NCBI GenBank assembly: GCA_016185205.1
Contig: JACPOA010000054.1
Coordinates: forward strand, 1-42,334
Length of the DNA: 42,334 nt
Reading direction: 5' to 3'
Origin: Hyphomicrobiales bacterium
GTDB lineage: Bacteria > Pseudomonadota > Alphaproteobacteria > Rhizobiales > Xanthobacteraceae
Shown here: positions 7,805 to 17,176 of the stretch, piece by piece
How positions within the stretch are numbered: position 1 is the stretch's first letter
Layout of the letters: each line of letters opens with the position of its first letter
The notes under the pieces: model-generated
Databases searched by the model: none
Told to the model about the DNA's origin: nothing
What the model saw: only the letters and a program-made list of their open reading frames with translations
Position numbers and translations under genes: made by a program

Positions 7805-9467
7805 GCAGGCGCACTCCGAGCCGGACCGCGACGGCGAGGCCGACGCCGATCATCACCACATTGACGACGGACAAAGCGGACACCAGATCGATCGCGCCGG
7901 TGCCCCACAGCGACACCAGCAGCGAGCCGATCACCTCGGTGCCGGGCCCGAGCAGATAGATGCCGGTGGAATATTCGCGCACGAAGATCAGGAACACCAG
8001 CAGCCAGCTCGCCAGCATGCCGTATTTGATCAGCGGCACGGTGACGTCGCGCTTGACGCGCAGATCGTTGGCGCCGGAGACGCGCGCGGCCTCCTCCAGC
8101 TCAGGCGCGACCTGCAGCAGCGTGCCGGACACCAGCCGCATGCCATAGGCGAGCCAGACGATCGAATAGGCCAGCCAGATCGAGAACATGGTCGATCTGA
8201 GCGGCGACAGAAACGGCACGAACAGGAACACCCACAGCAGCGCCAGGCCGGCGACCAGGCCGGGCATGGCGCGCGGCACCATCACCATGTAGTCGACCAG
8301 CCGGGTCCAGCCCGAATTCCAGCGGTGCACCGCCAGCGCGATGGCCGTGTAACAGACGACCGATATAGCACCGCCGATCACGCCGATGCCGAGCGTATTG
8401 GTGATGCCGCGCACGACATTCGGATAATCGAGCAGCTCGCGGTAGTGATCGAGCGTCAGCACGTCCAGGAGATCGACGCCTTCGCCCCAGCTCACCACGA
8501 ACGAGCGCAGCGTGATGCCGGTGAGCGGCACCACCACCGTGATGAACAGCCAGAACACGATTGTCCCGAACGCCACCCAGCGCCAGGGGCCGAGCCGCAA
8601 GGCTTGCGTCTTCAGGCCCTTGCCGCGCACCGAGACAAAACGCTGCGCCTGGCGCAGCAACTGCCGCTGCATGAACACCAGCGGCGCGGTGATCGCGATG
8701 ATCACCACCACCACCACGGCCATCAATTGATAGGACGGCACGCCCAGTTTGTTGGTGAGCTTGAACAGATAGGTCGACAGCACCAGCACGTCCTGCGGAT
8801 CGCCCAGCACCAGCGGCAGGCCGAACAGTTCGAAACCGAGAAAAAACACCAGCACGCCGGCGAACAGGATCGCCGGCATGATCATCGGCAGGCTGACATT
8901 GAGCGCGACCTGCAACGGATTGGCGCCGGACACGCGCGCGGCTTCCTCCATGTCGGTGCTCAGCCCCCGCAAGGCGGCGGCGCTGTAGAGATAAACGTGC
9001 GGCACGTGCGTCAAGCCTGCGATCGCGATCAGCGAGAACAGCGAATAAACGTTCCACGGTACGAAGCCGAGCACGTCCTTGGCGAGCGTGGAGAAAATTC
9101 CGACCGGCCCGATCGCCACCACGTAGCCGAAGGCGATCACCACCGCCGAGACGAAGATCGGGATCAGGATCAACGGTTCGAGATATTGGCGGCCCGGCAC
9201 GTCGGTGCGCACCATCAGGAAGGCGAGCAGGGCGCCGAGCGGTACCGCGATCGCCGCCATGCCGCCGGCGATGGCGGCGGTGGTCCATAACGCCTGCCAG
9301 AAATCATCCTCCGCGAACACGAAGGAATAGGCGGAAATGCTCAGGCGCGCCGAGTGATCAAAGAATGGCGCGGTGAGAAAGCTCTGATAGACCACCAGCG
9401 AGAGCGGCGCCACTACGGCCAGCGTAGTGATGCCGAGCACGAGCAAGCGGTACACGATGATGGGCAT
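7797..9467 (-). CDS. ABC importer permease, fused double domain (Fe3+ type)
   Basis: 556-residue inner-membrane permease made of two tandem binding-protein-dependent transport domains. Each half carries an EAA coupling motif: EEAARVSGANPLQVALN around residue 180 and EEAARVSGANDLRVKRD around residue 460. About 12 membrane segments are visible. This double-length form is typical of FbpB/AfuB-type permeases for ferric iron and for some phosphonate or polyamine-like solutes. It lies between the receptor gene (upstream, separated by a palindromic repeat) and the ATPase gene (8-base overlap). The frame is intact, but the partner ATPase carries a stop. Confidence 0.92.
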   Translation of the reverse strand: MPIIVYRLLVLGITTLAVVAPLSLVVYQSFLTAPFFDHSARLSISAYSFVFAEDDFWQALWTTAAIAGGMAAIAVPLGALLAFLMVRTDVPGRQYLEPLILIPIFVSAVVIAFGYVVAIGPVGIFSTLAKDVLGFVPWNVYSLFSLIAIAGLTHVPHVYLYSAAALRGLSTDMEEAARVSGANPLQVALNVSLPMIMPAILFAGVLVFFLGFELFGLPLVLGDPQDVLVLSTYLFKLTNKLGVPSYQLMAVVVVVIIAITAPLVFMQRQLLRQAQRFVSVRGKGLKTQALRLGPWRWVAFGTIVFWLFITVVVPLTGITLRSFVVSWGEGVDLLDVLTLDHYRELLDYPNVVRGITNTLGIGVIGGAISVVCYTAIALAVHRWNSGWTRLVDYMVMVPRAMPGLVAGLALLWVFLFVPFLSPLRSTMFSIWLAYSIVWLAYGMRLVSGTLLQVAPELEEAARVSGANDLRVKRDVTVPLIKYGMLASWLLVFLIFVREYSTGIYLLGPGTEVIGSLLVSLWGTGAIDLVSALSVVNVVMIGVGLAVAVRLGVRLHG

Positions 9468-9477
9468 CGCTATCCCC

Positions 9478-9582
9478 TGTCATTCCGGGGCGCGAGCAAA
9501 GCGAGCGAACCCGGAATCCATAGCCCCAGCGCTGCGGAGTATGGATTCCGGGTCCGGCGCTGCGCGCCGTCCCGGAATGACA
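9478..9582. repeat. Nested palindromic intergenic repeat inside ABC operon
   Basis: The outer arms tgtcattccggg (9478-9489) and cccggaatgaca (9571-9582) are exact complements. An inner pair, acccggaatccata and tatggattccgggt, nests inside them. It sits between the receptor and permease genes in the direction of transcription. This is a familiar style of dispersed palindrome in Bradyrhizobium-like genomes. As RNA it would fold and could lower permease expression relative to the receptor. Confidence 0.8.
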
Positions 9583-9590
9583 AAGTCAAA

Positions 9591-10688
9591 TTACTGCCCC
9601 TTCTTCGCCGCTTGCCACTTGGACAGGAAGGCGAGCCGCTTGGTCTGGTCGAGATTTTCCAGCAGCGTCTGGTCGATGGGAACCGGCCGCGCCTTGTCGC
9701 CGACCATTTGCGTCACCCGCTTCAGCGTGGCTTCGCCCTCCACGTCGGAGCGCAGCGAATAGAGGTCGGCCTTGTTGGCGACGATTTCCTGGCCGCGCTT
9801 GGACAGCAGATAGTCGAGGAACAGCTTGCCGGCGTTCGGGTTCTTCGCCTGCTTGGAGACGAAGGCCACGCGCGAGGTCACCATGGTGTAGTCCTTCGGC
9901 AGGATGACGCCGAGGTTGGGGTCCTTCTTCGAGCGGCCGAGCGCGTAGGAGCCGAAAATGCCGTAGGCGATCAAATGCTCGCCGGAGGTGACGCGCTCCA
10001 TCATGGCGCCGGCGCTGGTGTAGAGTTTCGCGCCGGTCTTGCCGAAGGCCTTGAACAGGTCCCAGGCCGCCGGGAAGTTCTTGATGTCCTCGGTGCAGAA
10101 CAGAAAGCCGACGCCCGAGCGCTCGGGATCATAGGCGGTGACTTTGCCCTTGTAGAAATCCGGCTTGGCGTTGAGCAGCTTCAACAGATCGCCGTGATCC
10201 TTCGGCACGTCCTCGGCCGGCACCAGCCGCTTGTTGTAGACGATGGCGATCGGCTCATAGGTCGTGCCGTAGGCGGCGTCCTTCCACACCGCCCATTTCG
10301 GCAGCGCCTTGATTTCCGGCGAGGCGTAGGTCAGCGCATGGCCGTCGGCGACCAGCTTGACCTGCAGGTCCATGGCGGAGGACCAGATCACGTCGCCGGT
10401 GCCGTTGTTGGCGGCGGCTTCGGCGATGAAGCGATTGTACAGCTCGGTGGAATTGAGATCGGAATACTCGACCTTGATGCCCGGATAGAGCGCCTCGAAA
10501 TCCTTGACCAGCGGATTGGCGGCCACCGAGTCGGTGGTCGAATAGATCACCAGTCTGCCTTCCTTCTTGGCGGCCTCGACCAGCTTGCCGTAGTCGGCCG
10601 GATAGCCTTGCGGGGCCTGCGCGTAAGCGGCGGTGCCGATGCTCAAGGCGGCGGCGATGGCGGCGGATATGGATATGATGTGTCGCAT
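9591..10688 (-). CDS. ABC importer solute-binding protein (Fe3+/family 1 type)
   Basis: 365 residues with a clear signal peptide (about residues 1-23, TAAYAQ). The mature part starts DYGKLVEAAKKEGRLVIYSTTD and continues FEALYPGIKVEYSDLNSTELYNRF, the layout of FbpA/AfuA-type periplasmic receptors. It has no lipobox. The ATG follows GAGGAG at a good distance. As first gene of the operon (receptor, permease, ATPase, lyase), it defines the substrate, but ligand residues such as the paired tyrosines of true ferric receptors are not certain, so iron is only one possibility. Confidence 0.9.
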   Translation of the reverse strand: MRHIISISAAIAAALSIGTAAYAQAPQGYPADYGKLVEAAKKEGRLVIYSTTDSVAANPLVKDFEALYPGIKVEYSDLNSTELYNRFIAEAAANNGTGDVIWSSAMDLQVKLVADGHALTYASPEIKALPKWAVWKDAAYGTTYEPIAIVYNKRLVPAEDVPKDHGDLLKLLNAKPDFYKGKVTAYDPERSGVGFLFCTEDIKNFPAAWDLFKAFGKTGAKLYTSAGAMMERVTSGEHLIAYGIFGSYALGRSKKDPNLGVILPKDYTMVTSRVAFVSKQAKNPNAGKLFLDYLLSKRGQEIVANKADLYSLRSDVEGEATLKRVTQMVGDKARPVPIDQTLLENLDQTKRLAFLSKWQAAKKGQ

Positions 10689-10790
10689 GGCAACTCCTCA
10701 ATAAAGATCGCACGGCCGTCTAACGCGCCGCCCCCGCAGCCGTTCGGCCGGGATGCTACTCCAGGGCTTCCGGGCTCGCCTAGGGGATGT

Positions 10791-11339
10791 TCAGCCGGCA
10801 AAACCGCCGGCATCGAGAAACGCCTGCTCGTCCGGTGTGGTGGCACGGCCGAGCGCCGCATTGCGATGCGGAAAGCGGCCGAAACGGCGGATGATGTCGG
10901 TGTGAATTTCCGCCCATTTCAGGCCGTCGACGTCGCCGATCGCTTTGTGAAAAGCGACGCAGCGTTCCTGATCGGCGAGATTTTCCGAATGCTCGAACGG
11001 CAGATAGAAAAATCCGCGCATGCCGTCCGGCGCCTGCGCATCGAAGCCGCGCACCAGCGCGCCCGCCGCGATCGCGCGCGCCAGCGGGTCGCTGGCGAAA
11101 GCGCGCGCCTGGCCGCGGAACATGTTGCGCGGAAACTGGTCGAGCAGGATGAGGAGGGCGAGCGCGCCCTCGGCGGTCTGTTCCCAATGGCTGAGCTTGC
11201 CGGCGGCGGCGGTTTCATGCAGGCCAAGGAAGCGCCGGCGGATATCGTCGTCGAAAGCCGCGTCCTTGGTGAACCAGCGCTGGGGCCCGGCGTCGCGCCA
11301 GAACGCAACCACCTCGGCCGGCGAAGGCTCGCCGGTCAT
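10791..11339 (-). CDS. DUF924 family protein
   Basis: 182 residues, all-helical. Family marks include VVAFWRDAGPQRWFTKDAAFDDDIRRRF near the N-terminus, LALLILLDQFPRNMFRG, GFFYLPFEHSE and IIRRFGRFPHRNA. The family has a TPR-like fold and no assigned reaction. The true start is the ATG at 11339, which overlaps the fadD stop as ATGA, so it is translationally coupled to the fatty-acid CoA ligase. An upstream in-frame extension would lie inside fadD and is rejected. A link to fatty acid metabolism is inferred from position only. Confidence 0.88.
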   Translation of the reverse strand: MTGEPSPAEVVAFWRDAGPQRWFTKDAAFDDDIRRRFLGLHETAAAGKLSHWEQTAEGALALLILLDQFPRNMFRGQARAFASDPLARAIAAGALVRGFDAQAPDGMRGFFYLPFEHSENLADQERCVAFHKAIGDVDGLKWAEIHTDIIRRFGRFPHRNAALGRATTPDEQAFLDAGGFAG

Positions 11340-13009
11340 GCACCGTCCCGCAGCGCGCGGCGCAGGATCTTGCCGACATTGGTCTTCGGCAGATCCTGCC
11401 GGAACTCGATATGTTTCGGCATCTTGTAGCCGGTGAGCTGCGTTTTGAGGTAGGCGCGCAGGTTCTCCTCGGTCACCTCCGGCGTCTTCTTCACCGCGAA
11501 CAATTTGACCGCCTCGCCGCAATCCTTATCCGGCACGCCGACGACGGCGCATTCGAGCAGGCCGCCTTGCGACATGGCGACGTCCTCCACCTCGTTGGGG
11601 AAAACCTTGAAGCCAGATACCGAGATCATGTCCTTCTTGCGGTCGACGATCTTGACACGACCTTGGTCGTCCATCACGCCGATGTCGCCGGTGCAGAAAA
11701 ATCCATCCTTGGTCATGACCTTGGCGGTTTCGTCCGGGCGCTGCCAGTAGCCCGGCATCACCTGCGGTCCGCGCGCGCAAATCTCGCCGCGCTCGCCGTT
11801 CGGCACCTCTTTGTTGTCGTCATCGCGAATGGAAATATCGGTCGATGGGACCGGCAGCCCGATGGTGCCGGTCCATTCGGCGATGTCGCCGCGGTTGCAG
11901 GTGAGCACCGGCGACGTCTCCGACAGGCCGTAGCCTTCGATGATGGGGCGGCCGGTGGCCTTGAACCAGGCGTCGGCGACCGTGCGCTGCACCGCCATAC
12001 CGCCGCCGATCGCGCATTTGAGCATGCTCCAGTCGATCTTGGAAAAATCGGGATGATTGAGCAGCGCGTTATAGAGCGTGTTCACGGCCGGAAACGAGTT
12101 CACCTTGTATTTGGCGATTTCCTTGATCAGCGCCGGAAAGTCGCGCGGATTTGGAATCAGCAGGCAAAGCCCGCCGCAGCGCATGCCGAACAGGAAACAG
12201 GCGGTGAGCGCGAAGATGTGGTAAAGCGGCAGCGCGGTCACGATGATCATTTGGTCGACCTTGGGCGGCTGGTCGATGATCGGGCGCTGCCAGGCTTCCA
12301 CCTGCAACATGTTGGCGACCAGATTGCGGTGCAACAGGGTCGCGCCCTTGGAGACGCCGGTGGTTCCGCCGGTGTACTGCAAGAAGGCGACATCGTCCGG
12401 TCCGAGCACGGGTTTCGTCAACGGCAGCTTTTTTCCGGCGGCAATCGCATCGTTGAACGCGGTCGCGCCCGGCAATGAATAGGCCGGGACCATTTTCTTC
12501 ACGCGTCGCACCACCAAATTGACAATCGTGCCCTTCAGCGCGCCCAGCATGTCGCCCATGCTGGCGATCACCACGTGTTTCACCTTGGTGCGCGGCAGCG
12601 CCTCTTGCAGAACATGCGCGAAATTTTCCAGCACCAGGATGGCCTCGGCGCCGGCATCGTTGAGCTGGTGTTCCAGCTCGCGCGGCGTGTACAGCGGATT
12701 GACGCTCACCACCGTGAAGCCGGCGCGCAGGATGGCGGTAATCGCCACCGGATATTGCAGCACATTCGGCATCATGATGGCGACACGGTCGCCGCGCTTG
12801 AGGCCCTTGCTTTGCAGCCAGGCGGCGAAGGCGCGCGAGGCCTCGTCGAGCTCGCCATAGGTTATCGACTTGCCCATGAAGGCGAAGGCGTCCTTGCCAC
12901 GATGGGACTGGAAACTTTCCTCGAACATCGCCACCAGCGAAGGATAAAGCGTCGTGTCGATTTCGGCGGCGACGCCCGGTGGATAATGCTGCAGCCAAGG
13001 CCGATTCAT
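11336..13009 (-). CDS. fadD: Long-chain fatty acid--CoA ligase FadD
   Basis: 557-residue AMP-forming synthetase that activates fatty acids for beta-oxidation. The N-terminus PWLQHYPPGVAAEID is the usual FadD start. The P-loop YTGGTTGVSKGA, GYGLSETSP, GEICARGPQVMPGYW, TGDIG and the C-terminal lysine region (KTNVGKILRRALR) are all present. I chose the ATG at 13009, with GGGGGAG upstream, over one 12 codons earlier. The gene overlaps the following DUF924 gene by four bases. It is distinct from the shorter-chain synthetase at 2577-4199. Confidence 0.94.
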   Translation of the reverse strand: MNRPWLQHYPPGVAAEIDTTLYPSLVAMFEESFQSHRGKDAFAFMGKSITYGELDEASRAFAAWLQSKGLKRGDRVAIMMPNVLQYPVAITAILRAGFTVVSVNPLYTPRELEHQLNDAGAEAILVLENFAHVLQEALPRTKVKHVVIASMGDMLGALKGTIVNLVVRRVKKMVPAYSLPGATAFNDAIAAGKKLPLTKPVLGPDDVAFLQYTGGTTGVSKGATLLHRNLVANMLQVEAWQRPIIDQPPKVDQMIIVTALPLYHIFALTACFLFGMRCGGLCLLIPNPRDFPALIKEIAKYKVNSFPAVNTLYNALLNHPDFSKIDWSMLKCAIGGGMAVQRTVADAWFKATGRPIIEGYGLSETSPVLTCNRGDIAEWTGTIGLPVPSTDISIRDDDNKEVPNGERGEICARGPQVMPGYWQRPDETAKVMTKDGFFCTGDIGVMDDQGRVKIVDRKKDMISVSGFKVFPNEVEDVAMSQGGLLECAVVGVPDKDCGEAVKLFAVKKTPEVTEENLRAYLKTQLTGYKMPKHIEFRQDLPKTNVGKILRRALRDGA

Positions 13010-13115
13010 GATGTCTCCCCCATGCCGCCAGCTTCGTTCCGGCATGGCCGGCGGTCAGGCATCAGCATCAAACGAACCGGGATGCCGCGCAAGAGCGGTC
13101 CGGCTCGATCGGGCG

Positions 13116-14258
13116 CTACCTATCGACGCCGCCGAACGGTACCAGGGGGTTGTCGGTCAAGGCGGCGCGGTCGGGCCGGTCGAGCGCGGCGGCGCCGGTA
13201 AAGGCCTCGAACAGCTCGCGCACGGTGCGCTCGGGCAGATCGCGGGTGATGAAGACCAGCCGGGTGCGGTGATCGTCGTCCGGCCAGCGTTCCAGCCGGG
13301 CGGTCGGGTGGAAGACGTGCTGCACACCGTGCACAACCACCGGCGTGTCCGGCATCTCGGCCAGCTTCACGATACCCTTGATACGCAAGAGTTTAGAGCC
13401 ATGACTCGCGCGCAGCAGTTCGAGGAACATTTCCAGCGTACCGGCCGGAATCGCGGCATCGCTGGTCAGCACGAAGCTGCCGATATGCTCGTCGTGCCGG
13501 TTTACATCGTGGTGATGCACGTGGTGATGCGCGTGCGCGTCGGCATAGGCCTCGGCGGCGAGCCACTTCTTCACGTCTGGAATCTTCTTGTCCGGATCGT
13601 ACAGTCCGCAATTGAGAATTCTCTCAGCCGTCGCCTCGCCCTTGGCGGCGTCGAGAATGCTTGCTGCCGGATTGAGGGCGTGCAGGCGCGCGACGATACG
13701 GTCGTGCTGGTTTGCGTCCGCCAGATCGGTCTTGGTCAGCACGGTGCGGTCGGCGACCGCCGCCTGCTTCACCGCCTCCGCGTGCGCATCGAGCGTGGCC
13801 TCGCCGTTCACCGCGTCGACCACCGTCACCACGCCGTCGAGCCGGTAGCGCAAGACGAGATAGGGATGCGCCATGGCGGTGTGCAGCAGCGGCGCCGGAT
13901 CGGCCAGCCCGGTGGTTTCCAACAGCACGCGGCGGAATGTGCAGCGCCGGTTGTCGAGATCGCGCAGCAGCGTCTCCAGCGCGTCGACCAGGTCGCCGCG
14001 CATGGTGCAGCACAGGCAGCCGCTTTGCAGCAGCACCATGCTGTCGCCGACATATTCCACCAGCAGATGGTCGAGCGAGACTTCGCCGAACTCGTTGATG
14101 ATGACGGCGGTCTCGGCGAGCGCCGGCTCCTTGAGCAGCCGGTTGAGCAAGGTTGTCTTGCCGGCGCCGAGGAAGCCGGTGAGCACGGTGAGCGGAATTG
14201 GCGTCGCCGGCTGGCGCCGGTCGGCGCTGGTTTCCCCGCCTGGCGCGGCCTCGCTCAT
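13116..14258 (-). CDS. CobW/COG0523 family GTPase (metal chaperone)
   Basis: 380-residue G3E GTPase. Walker A is GFLGAGKTT (about residue 28), followed by INEFGE, the metal-binding GCLCCT (CxCC) motif and TKTD in place of NKxD. Residues about 237-254 are histidine-rich (HAHHHVHHH and nearby His/Asp), as in zinc-handling members. A CobW C-terminal domain ends the protein. The ATG overlaps the stop of the upstream D,D-carboxypeptidase gene as ATGA, so the two are translated together. COG0523 proteins deliver zinc, cobalt or other metals to enzymes; the client here is unknown. Confidence 0.92.
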   Translation of the reverse strand: MSEAAPGGETSADRRQPATPIPLTVLTGFLGAGKTTLLNRLLKEPALAETAVIINEFGEVSLDHLLVEYVGDSMVLLQSGCLCCTMRGDLVDALETLLRDLDNRRCTFRRVLLETTGLADPAPLLHTAMAHPYLVLRYRLDGVVTVVDAVNGEATLDAHAEAVKQAAVADRTVLTKTDLADANQHDRIVARLHALNPAASILDAAKGEATAERILNCGLYDPDKKIPDVKKWLAAEAYADAHAHHHVHHHDVNRHDEHIGSFVLTSDAAIPAGTLEMFLELLRASHGSKLLRIKGIVKLAEMPDTPVVVHGVQHVFHPTARLERWPDDDHRTRLVFITRDLPERTVRELFEAFTGAAALDRPDRAALTDNPLVPFGGVDR

Positions 14259-15544
14259 TGGCCGGCCGAACTGACTTTCGGCTTGGTGGATTTTGCCGGT
14301 TTGGCGGCGTTGGCCTGTTTGCCGGCCGCCCCCGCCTTGGCGGCGGATTTCTTTTTCTTCTTCGGCGAGGCGCTGGCGGTCTGCACCGCGGTGTCGGGAT
14401 GATCGGCCGGTCCGGTGAACACCACGACCGGCGCGCTGGTCTCGACCGGCGGCCCGAGCACAAACTTGCCGTTCGCCGGCTTCAGGCTCGACAGCATGAA
14501 GGCCTGGCCGGACTCGCCTTCGCCGTTGGCGGACGTGGTGTTGTCGGCGGCTGGCTCTTCTTCCTCGTTGTCCTCGGACGCCGGCTTGCGCCGGTGACCG
14601 CCGCACATCTCCTCGCGCAGGTTCGGCGGCTGCGCATCGATCGGCGCCAGCGCATCGACGGTGCCGAGCGAGGGCGTCAGCCAGGTGAGGCCGCCGCTGT
14701 TGAAGCCGCGCTCGAGCAGTTGGGCGGCCTTCTGCGCGCGTACCGCGCCGGAATACGAGCCGAGCACCACCGCGATCAGCCGGCGGCCATTGCGCGTAGC
14801 CGAGGCCACCACGTTATAGCCGGAGGCGCAGATGAAGCCGGTCTTCATGCCATCGGCGCCGGGATAGCGATCGATCAGCGAATTGTAGTTGCGCATCACC
14901 CGGTTGCCGTAGCGGATCGCGGAAATATGCCAGTAGGATTCGGCGTCCGGGAACTCGCGGATCACAGCGCGCGCCAGGATGCCGAGATCGCGCGCCGAGC
15001 TGACGTGGTTTTCCGCCGGCAGCCCGTTCGGATTGACGAAATTGCTCTGCGACATGCCGAGCCGACGCGCATTGGCATTCATCAGGTCGGCGAAGCCCTC
15101 AAGCGAGCCGCCGACGCCTTCGGCAAGGGTCACCGCCACGTCATTGGCGGACTTGACCATCAGCATCTTGAGCGCGTTGTCGACGGTGACGCGGGTGCCG
15201 ACCTTGAAGCCCATCCTGGTCGGCTGCTGCGCTGCCGCGTTTCTCGATACCGTGAGCAGCGTGTCGAACGAGACCTTGCCTTCCTTGACCGCGCGCAGGG
15301 TGGTGTAGGCGGTCATTATTTTGGTGACGGAAGCCGGATACCAGGGATAGGTGGCGTTCTCGGCGTGCAGCACCTTGCCGGTGGAGGCCTCGATCAATAA
15401 TTGCGCTTCGGCGTGGGCGCGGGTCGCCGGGACGATCGAGAGCCCGCCTAAGGCGGCGAGGCCGATGAACAAGGCGCGGGAGCTCGAACTAAAGGTCAAG
15501 GTTCGCGGTCCGGTCAGGTTGCTCAGGCCAAAGGAAAAGCCCAT
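14255..15544 (-). CDS. D-alanyl-D-alanine carboxypeptidase (PBP, S11 family)
   Basis: 429-residue penicillin-binding peptidase that trims pentapeptides of peptidoglycan. The active-site triplet is complete: S72-V-T-K75, S132-A-N and K234-T-G. A hydrophobic leader (about residues 23-46) exports it. The catalytic domain ends near residue 300 and is followed by an unusual tail: an acidic patch (EDNEEEEP) and a lysine/alanine-rich C-terminus (KKKKKSAAK onward) in place of a clear PBP5 C-terminal domain and amphipathic anchor. It is translationally coupled to the CobW gene. Two hairpin repeats lie upstream in the divergent region. Confidence 0.93.
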   Translation of the reverse strand: MGFSFGLSNLTGPRTLTFSSSSRALFIGLAALGGLSIVPATRAHAEAQLLIEASTGKVLHAENATYPWYPASVTKIMTAYTTLRAVKEGKVSFDTLLTVSRNAAAQQPTRMGFKVGTRVTVDNALKMLMVKSANDVAVTLAEGVGGSLEGFADLMNANARRLGMSQSNFVNPNGLPAENHVSSARDLGILARAVIREFPDAESYWHISAIRYGNRVMRNYNSLIDRYPGADGMKTGFICASGYNVVASATRNGRRLIAVVLGSYSGAVRAQKAAQLLERGFNSGGLTWLTPSLGTVDALAPIDAQPPNLREEMCGGHRRKPASEDNEEEEPAADNTTSANGEGESGQAFMLSSLKPANGKFVLGPPVETSAPVVVFTGPADHPDTAVQTASASPKKKKKSAAKAGAAGKQANAAKPAKSTKPKVSSAGQ

Positions 15545-15642
15545 GGAAACGAGATAGTTCCATAGGCGGTGGCGCTAGGCTATCTAAGCTCAGGCCCGGA
15601 GGCAAAGCCAGCACGCCCCCGGCTCGATTTATGGTGACTCGA

Positions 15643-15719
15643 CTAGTGTGGTGGATTTGAAGTTCCTCCAATCATCGCGGCAAGTTCGAAGAGGAACTTC
15701 AAATCCTAAACCACACTAG
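15643..15719. repeat. Long hairpin element A with CTAGTGT ends
   Basis: The left arm 15643-15668 and right arm 15691-15719 are complementary over 26 bases, except that the right arm has three extra bases (tta by its complement) ten bases in. The loop is 22 bases. Both ends read ctagtgtggt. It is paired with element B 13 bases away. No protein is encoded, and the form is that of a small palindromic mobile or REP-like unit. Confidence 0.88.
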
Positions 15720-15732
15720 AATCATAAACTTG

Positions 15733-15808
15733 CTAGTGTCCCTTTGATTCCGAAGTTCGCATCAGAGGGTGCTGCAGGGACGTGCGAACTTCGGAATCGG
15801 GACACTAG
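15733..15808. repeat. Long hairpin element B with CTAGTGT ends
   Basis: The left arm 15733-15761 and right arm 15783-15808 are complementary over 26 bases, with three extra bases (ttt) in the left arm at the same place, ten bases from the end. The loop is 21 bases. Its ends read ctagtgtccc, so the terminal seven bases match element A while the stems differ in sequence. Its right end lies 47 bases before the thiolase start codon, so it may lie in the thiolase leader. Confidence 0.88.
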
Positions 15809-15855
15809 CGTCAATCGCCGATTATTGCGACCAAAGTTCGGCAAAGGAGACATCG

Positions 15856-17022
15856 ATGACCGCCTGCATCGTCGGCTGGGCCCATACCCCCTTCGGGAGG
15901 CTTAGCGAGGAGACCGTCGAAAGCCTAATCGTGCGGGTGGCCGGTGAGGCGCTTGAGGATGCCGGGATCGCGGCCAAGGACGTGGACGAGATCGTGCTCG
16001 GCCACTTCAATGCCGGCTTTTCCGCACAGGATTTCACCGCCTCGCTGGTGTTGCAGGCCTCGCCCGATCTGCGCTTCAAGCGCGCGACGCGGGTCGAAAA
16101 CGCCTGCGCGACCGGCTCGGCCGCCGTGCATCAGGGGCTCAAGGCGATCGAGGCGCGGGCCGCGCGCATCGTGCTGGCCATCGGCGTCGAGCAGATGACG
16201 ACGACGCCCGGCCCCGAGGTCGGACGGAACCTGCTGAAGGCATCCTATGTGCGCGAGGAGGCCGACATCGACGGCGGCTTCGCCGGCATCTTCGGCAAGA
16301 TCGCCGGCCTCTATTTCCAGAAATGGGGCGACCAGTCCGACGCGCTCGCCATGATCGCGGCCAAGAATCACAAGAACGGCGTCGGCAACCCTTATGCGCA
16401 GATGCGCAAGGACTTAGGCTACGATTTCTGCCGCACCGAGAGCGAGAAGAATCCCTACGTCGCGGGCCCGCTCAAGCGCACCGATTGCTCGCTGGTGTCG
16501 GACGGCGCCGCCGCGGTCGTGTTGGCCGACGTGGAGACCGCGCTCAAGCTCAACAAGGCGGTCGCTTTCCGCGCCGCCGAGCACGTGCAGGACTTCCTGC
16601 CGATGTCGAAGCGCGACATCCTAAAATTCGAAGGCTGCGCTCTGGCCTGGCAGCGCGCGCTGGGTAAATCCGGCCTGTCGCTCGACGATCTGTCATTCGT
16701 GGAGACGCATGACTGCTTCACCGTCGCCGAGTTGATCGAATACGAAGCGATGGGGCTGACTGCCGAGGGGCAGGGCGCCCGCGCCATCTTGGAAGGCTGG
16801 ACGCAGAAGGACGGCAAATTGCCGGTCAATCCGTCCGGCGGCCTGAAGGCTAAAGGCCATCCGATCGGCGCTACCGGCGTCTCGATGCATGCGTTGACCG
16901 CAATGCAGCTCATCGGTTCGGCCGGCGACCTGCAGGTGAAAAACGCCCGTCTTGGCGGGATTTTCAATATGGGTGGAACGGCGGTGGCAAATTACGTGAG
17001 TATTCTCGAACGGATTCGGTAA
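15856..17022 (+). CDS. Thiolase, SCP2 type
   Basis: 388-residue thiolase-fold enzyme. The nucleophile is C84 (ENACATGSA). H285 and C287 lie in the HDCF motif, and H335 in GHPIGATG. The usual second catalytic cysteine of the C-terminal CxG motif is absent (FNMGGTA instead), which together with HDCF places it with SCP2/SCPx-type thiolases acting on branched or sterol-like 3-ketoacyl-CoA, rather than with PhaA/FadA. ATG 15856 has AAAGGAGA upstream; an earlier in-frame ATG would start inside the hairpin element. It stands alone, followed by a LysR regulator. Confidence 0.9.
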   Translation: MTACIVGWAHTPFGRLSEETVESLIVRVAGEALEDAGIAAKDVDEIVLGHFNAGFSAQDFTASLVLQASPDLRFKRATRVENACATGSAAVHQGLKAIEARAARIVLAIGVEQMTTTPGPEVGRNLLKASYVREEADIDGGFAGIFGKIAGLYFQKWGDQSDALAMIAAKNHKNGVGNPYAQMRKDLGYDFCRTESEKNPYVAGPLKRTDCSLVSDGAAAVVLADVETALKLNKAVAFRAAEHVQDFLPMSKRDILKFEGCALAWQRALGKSGLSLDDLSFVETHDCFTVAELIEYEAMGLTAEGQGARAILEGWTQKDGKLPVNPSGGLKAKGHPIGATGVSMHALTAMQLIGSAGDLQVKNARLGGIFNMGGTAVANYVSILERIR

Positions 17023-17176
17023 ATGCAGCCACCGATTGTTTGCGTACCAACAAGTTGACCTTTCGCAAAATTAGCCGGGGCGGGACGTGTTACGGTTTCG
17101 TGGTGTTACTGGTAGATGTTCGTGTAAACATTGTAAACATAAGCCTATTCTGCGTTGGGGGGTTCAACAGTTGCGC

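Noticed and set aside
7725-9290. 521-codon plus-strand frame opposite the permease
   Set aside because: His/Gln/Asp-rich translation with no recognisable family; the minus strand encodes a clear permease.
9354-11429. 691-codon plus-strand open frame opposite the receptor and DUF924 genes
   Set aside because: It lies antisense to well-recognised proteins, has Arg/Gly/His-rich low-complexity translation and no domain. It is a GC-rich composition shadow.
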